Made by a program: the position numbers and the translations under genes
From: Lachnospiraceae bacterium FE2018
Lineage (GTDB): Bacteria > Bacillota > Clostridia > Lachnospirales > Lachnospiraceae
Reading direction: 5' to 3'
Assembly (NCBI GenBank): GCA_000702845.1
Contig: JNKK01000007.1
Location: 27,901-91,900 of the forward strand
DNA: 64,000 nucleotides
Notes under the pieces: generated by a model
The model's input: only the letters and a program-made list of their open reading frames with translations
Told to the model about the DNA's origin: nothing
Database searches by the model: none
Shown here: piece by piece, positions 61,654 through 64,000 of the stretch
How the letters are laid out: each line of letters opens with the position of its first letter
How positions within the stretch are numbered: the first letter of the stretch is position 1

Positions 61654-63074
61654 TCCAGCTGTATTTTGCCTCACTGGGCTGTGATAAAAACCTGGTTGAC
61701 ACAGAACACATGCTCGGGTCGCTTGACCCGGCAGTGTACACTGTGACCAATGATGAAGAAGCAGCAGATGTGATCGTTATAAACACCTGCTGCTTTATTG
61801 ATGATGCAAAAGAAGAAAGTATTGATACGATTCTGGAACTCGCGGCGTGGAAAAAGACCGGCAGATGCAGGGCGCTGATCGTGGCTGGATGTATGGCTGA
61901 GCGCTATCAGAAAGAAGTGCTGCAGGAAATGCCGGAAGTCGATGCGGTCCTTGGAACAGGAAGTTTTTTCAGAATTCAGGAGGCGGTCGAGCGGACTCTG
62001 GCAGGAGAAAAAGTAATCTATATGGATCCCCGAAGACAATTCGGGGCGGATTCCAGCGGGTATCAGGTTCCGGCAGATGAATTGTTTGAGATTGCCGCAC
62101 AGAAGACCAGGGAGCGGGAAACTGCGGAAGAGAAACGGTCGCGCCGTATCAGAATGCACGCCGGTGCATATGGTTATCTCAAGATTGCAGAAGGGTGCAA
62201 TAAACACTGCACTTACTGCGTGATACCGAAAATACGCGGGGCGTACAGCAGTGTTCCAGTGGAGATACTTCTCGCGGAAGCGCGGGATCTTGCAGAAAGC
62301 GGTGTGCGGGAATTAATTGTGATCGCGCAGGAGACGACTTATTACGGTGTTGATCTATATAAGAAGAAAATGCTTCACAAGCTGCTGGAAGGTCTCTGTG
62401 AAATAGAAGAATTCCGCTGGATTCGCATTCTTTACTGTTATCCGGAAGAGATTTATCCGGAAATGATTGAAGTGATGAAGAAGCACAGTGAAAAGATCCT
62501 GCCATATCTGGATCTTCCGATTCAGCACGCAGATGATACTGTATTAAAGAGAATGGGCAGGCGGACATCACACGATGAACTCATTCAGGTTATTACGTAC
62601 CTGCGGCGGGAACTTCCGGATATCGTCCTGCGCACGACGCTGATCAGCGGTTTTCCGGGGGAGACAGAAGAACAGCATCAGACCCTGCTTTCCTTTATCC
62701 GGGAAATGAAATTTGACCGCCTCGGCGTATTTGCCTATTCACAGGAAGAAGGTACGCCGGCAGCCGCCATGCAGGATCAGATTCCGGATGAAGTAAAACA
62801 GCGGCGGCGCGGAGAGCTTCTTGCTGCGCAGCAGGAAATATCGCGGGAGAACGGCAGGAAAAGGATCGGAACAGAACTCGAAGTACAGATCGATGGATAT
62901 CTGCCGGAAGAAGGTGTGTATGTAGGGCGTACCTATGCAGATACACCGGATGTGGACGGTTATATTTTCCTGCAGGCAGACGCATCACTGAATACAGGGG
63001 ATTTTGTCCGGGCACGTGTGACAGGTGCCCTGGAATATGATCTGACCGGCGAGATGATAGAGGAGGAAGTTTAA
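61650..63074 (+). CDS. rimO: Ribosomal protein S12 methylthiotransferase RimO
   Basis: A 474-residue radical SAM enzyme that methylthiolates Asp in ribosomal protein S12. The N-terminal UPF0004 domain has SLGCDKNLVDTE and NTCCFIDDAKEES (cluster cysteines) and VAGCMAERY. The radical SAM core has AEGCNKHCTYCVIPKIRG (CxxxCxxC). A C-terminal TRAM domain starts near residue 400. Coupled to rpoZ by ATGA and followed by pgsA two bases later. Confidence 0.96.
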   Translation: MIQLYFASLGCDKNLVDTEHMLGSLDPAVYTVTNDEEAADVIVINTCCFIDDAKEESIDTILELAAWKKTGRCRALIVAGCMAERYQKEVLQEMPEVDAVLGTGSFFRIQEAVERTLAGEKVIYMDPRRQFGADSSGYQVPADELFEIAAQKTRERETAEEKRSRRIRMHAGAYGYLKIAEGCNKHCTYCVIPKIRGAYSSVPVEILLAEARDLAESGVRELIVIAQETTYYGVDLYKKKMLHKLLEGLCEIEEFRWIRILYCYPEEIYPEMIEVMKKHSEKILPYLDLPIQHADDTVLKRMGRRTSHDELIQVITYLRRELPDIVLRTTLISGFPGETEEQHQTLLSFIREMKFDRLGVFAYSQEEGTPAAAMQDQIPDEVKQRRRGELLAAQQEISRENGRKRIGTELEVQIDGYLPEEGVYVGRTYADTPDVDGYIFLQADASLNTGDFVRARVTGALEYDLTGEMIEEEV

Positions 63075-63075
63075 A

Positions 63076-63606
63076 ATGAATTTACCTAATAAACTTACCA
63101 TGCTTCGCATGGCGATGATACCGGCTTTCGTTATTTTCATGATGGTTCCCTTTGCGGCGGGGCGCTATATTGCGCTTGTTATCTTCATTGCCGCAAGCCT
63201 TACGGACACTGCAGACGGATATATCGCGCGTAAATACAATCTGGTGACAGACTTCGGAAAATTCATGGATCCGCTGGCTGACAAGCTGCTGGTCTGCTCC
63301 GCCATGATCTGCCTCGTTCACACAGATGAGATTCCGTTCTGGATTGTAATAATCATCATTGCGCGTGAGTTTATCATCAGCGGATTCCGTCTCGTGGCAG
63401 CGGATAACGGCATTGTCATTGCGGCAAGCATGTGGGGAAAGGTTAAAACCGTCTGCCAGATGGTGATGGTAATCGTAATTCTTCTGAACCTTCCGCAGCT
63501 GCACATCCTGGAGGTGATTCTGATCTATGCATCTCTTGTTCTGACAGTCGTATCGCTGGTGGATTACATGGCAAAAAACTGGCATGTGCTGGGAACAGAG
63601 CGGTAA
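63076..63606 (+). CDS. pgsA: CDP-diacylglycerol--glycerol-3-phosphate 3-phosphatidyltransferase
   Basis: A 176-residue membrane enzyme of phosphatidylglycerol synthesis. The CDP-alcohol phosphotransferase motif is intact in DTADGYIARKYNLVTDFGKFMDPLADK (D-x2-DG-x2-AR-x8-G-x3-D-x3-D). Four to five membrane segments follow. It starts one base after rimO ends, at AGGAGGAAG. A GCATGC repeat array begins 47 bases after its stop. Confidence 0.95.
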   Translation: MNLPNKLTMLRMAMIPAFVIFMMVPFAAGRYIALVIFIAASLTDTADGYIARKYNLVTDFGKFMDPLADKLLVCSAMICLVHTDEIPFWIVIIIIAREFIISGFRLVAADNGIVIAASMWGKVKTVCQMVMVIVILLNLPQLHILEVILIYASLVLTVVSLVDYMAKNWHVLGTER

Positions 63607-63652
63607 AAAGCGGGAGCTGCGCGGCTTAATCATTCTTTTGATCAGATATGAA

Positions 63653-64000
63653 GCATGCATTTAATGGTGTTGAGATGTTTTGCATGCCTGTGAATTGTTA
63701 AAAGCATGCATTATTTCAAATACTAGAAGAAATGCATGCCTAGTCAAGGATATGAGGCATGCAGAAATTCAAAAATGAGCAGATCAGCATGCCATGATAA
63801 GGGCATGAGGCATGCAATTTCTCAAAAAAGGGAAGAAAAGCATGCCTGCCCTGGGCCATGAAGCATGCGATTTCTCGAAGAAGGGAAGAAATGCATGCCT
63901 GCCGCGGGCTGTGGAGCATGCAAATTCTTGAAACAGGAAGAAATGCATGCCTGCCGTGGGCTGTGAAGCATGCAAATTCTTGAAACAGGAAGAATTGCAT
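63653..64000. repeat. GCATGC array 2, 53-bp period (runs off the window)
   Basis: GCATGC occurs at 63653, 63682, 63704, 63734, 63757, 63787, 63810, 63840, 63863, 63893, 63916, 63945, 63968 and 63997 (cut by the window end). Gaps alternate 29-30 and 22-23 bp. Late units are nearly identical: a short segment such as CTGCCGTGGGCTGTGAA and a long segment AAATTCTTGAAACAGGAAGAAT, in which TTCTT and AAGAA pair so that the flanking GCATGC copies close a hairpin. Structure and orientation match array 1. A minus-strand reading frame (63740-64000) stays open but has repeat-coded peptide only and no start signal, so it is not called. Confidence 0.88.

Noticed and set aside
63653..64000. CRISPR array
   Set aside because: The regular spacing is suggestive, but the conserved unit is only six bases, spacers are similar to each other, lengths alternate 23/30, and no cas gene is in the window.
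63740..64000. Repeat-encoded 86-residue protein on the minus strand
   Set aside because: The frame is open through the array but has no ribosome binding site. The peptide repeats only reflect the DNA repeat, and the 53-bp period is not a multiple of three.

Overview
The window looks like a chromosomal stretch of an anaerobic Gram-positive Clostridia, most like the Lachnospiraceae. The evidence is gene content: a group B-type [FeFe] hydrogenase, four-subunit 2-oxoacid:ferredoxin oxidoreductase, indolepyruvate:ferredoxin oxidoreductase, formate-THF ligase, the GGGtGRT protein, RemA, RqcH, ECF S components, NiaR and a VaFE-type sortase-anchored adhesin. AGGAG-type ribosome binding sites and TTGACA/TATAAT promoters are typical. 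Base composition is moderate (near half GC by eye, not computed). No phage, transposase, plasmid or cas genes were seen.

Layout. 1-5.7 kb: the end of an SDR oxidoreductase, two small ABM-domain proteins, a HAD phosphatase, an ArsC/Spx-like protein, a thioesterase, a beta-helix protein, then a NifU-like scaffold with GGGtGRT. 5.7-9.4 kb: an MFS relic, a PTS-IIC-type permease divergent from the niacin regulator NiaR with two operator-like sites, and an orphan EutH. 9.5-16 kb: ferredoxin redox block, with [FeFe] hydrogenase, a MarR regulator, the gamma-delta-alpha-beta 2-oxoacid oxidoreductase and a LysR regulator. 16.0-16.35 kb: a regular GCATGC repeat array. 16.4-24.3 kb: DAHP synthase, HypA, PurC, a 2-hydroxyacid dehydrogenase, a flavin reductase, AsnB and an L,D-transpeptidase. 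24.4-24.9 kb: tRNA-Leu(CAG) followed by a cluster of long hairpins. 25-30 kb: a 1636-residue surface adhesin.

30-37 kb: NrdR, ProB, then a one-carbon/folate operon (fhs, cyclodeaminase, folD, folC, folT) linking formate activation, THF interconversion, polyglutamylation and folate uptake. 37-44 kb: acyl-CoA synthetase, a PH/zinc-ribbon protein, then iorA-iorB-paaK-ACT, which together would convert aryl-pyruvates to aryl-acetyl-CoA/arylacetates and reduced ferredoxin. 44-47 kb: QueT under a preQ1-I riboswitch, an AraC regulator and a URO-D-like protein. 47-54.8 kb: a TetM-like ribosomal GTPase fused to a Rae1/YacP-like NYN nuclease domain, a TetR regulator, a radical-SAM-like protein without cluster cysteines, a MATE exporter and a SipW-like protein without catalytic residues. 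54.8-63.6 kb: a P-type ATPase, RqcH, then yicC-remA-gmk-rpoZ-rimO-pgsA. A second GCATGC array begins at 63.65 kb and runs off the window.

The strongest undescribed-looking signals are the two GCATGC arrays (53-bp period with alternating 23/30-bp spacing), the GTPase-nuclease fusion, the two probable pseudoenzymes, the NiaR-controlled PTS-IIC permease, and the hairpin pair near tRNA-Leu whose tips differ but keep their pairing.
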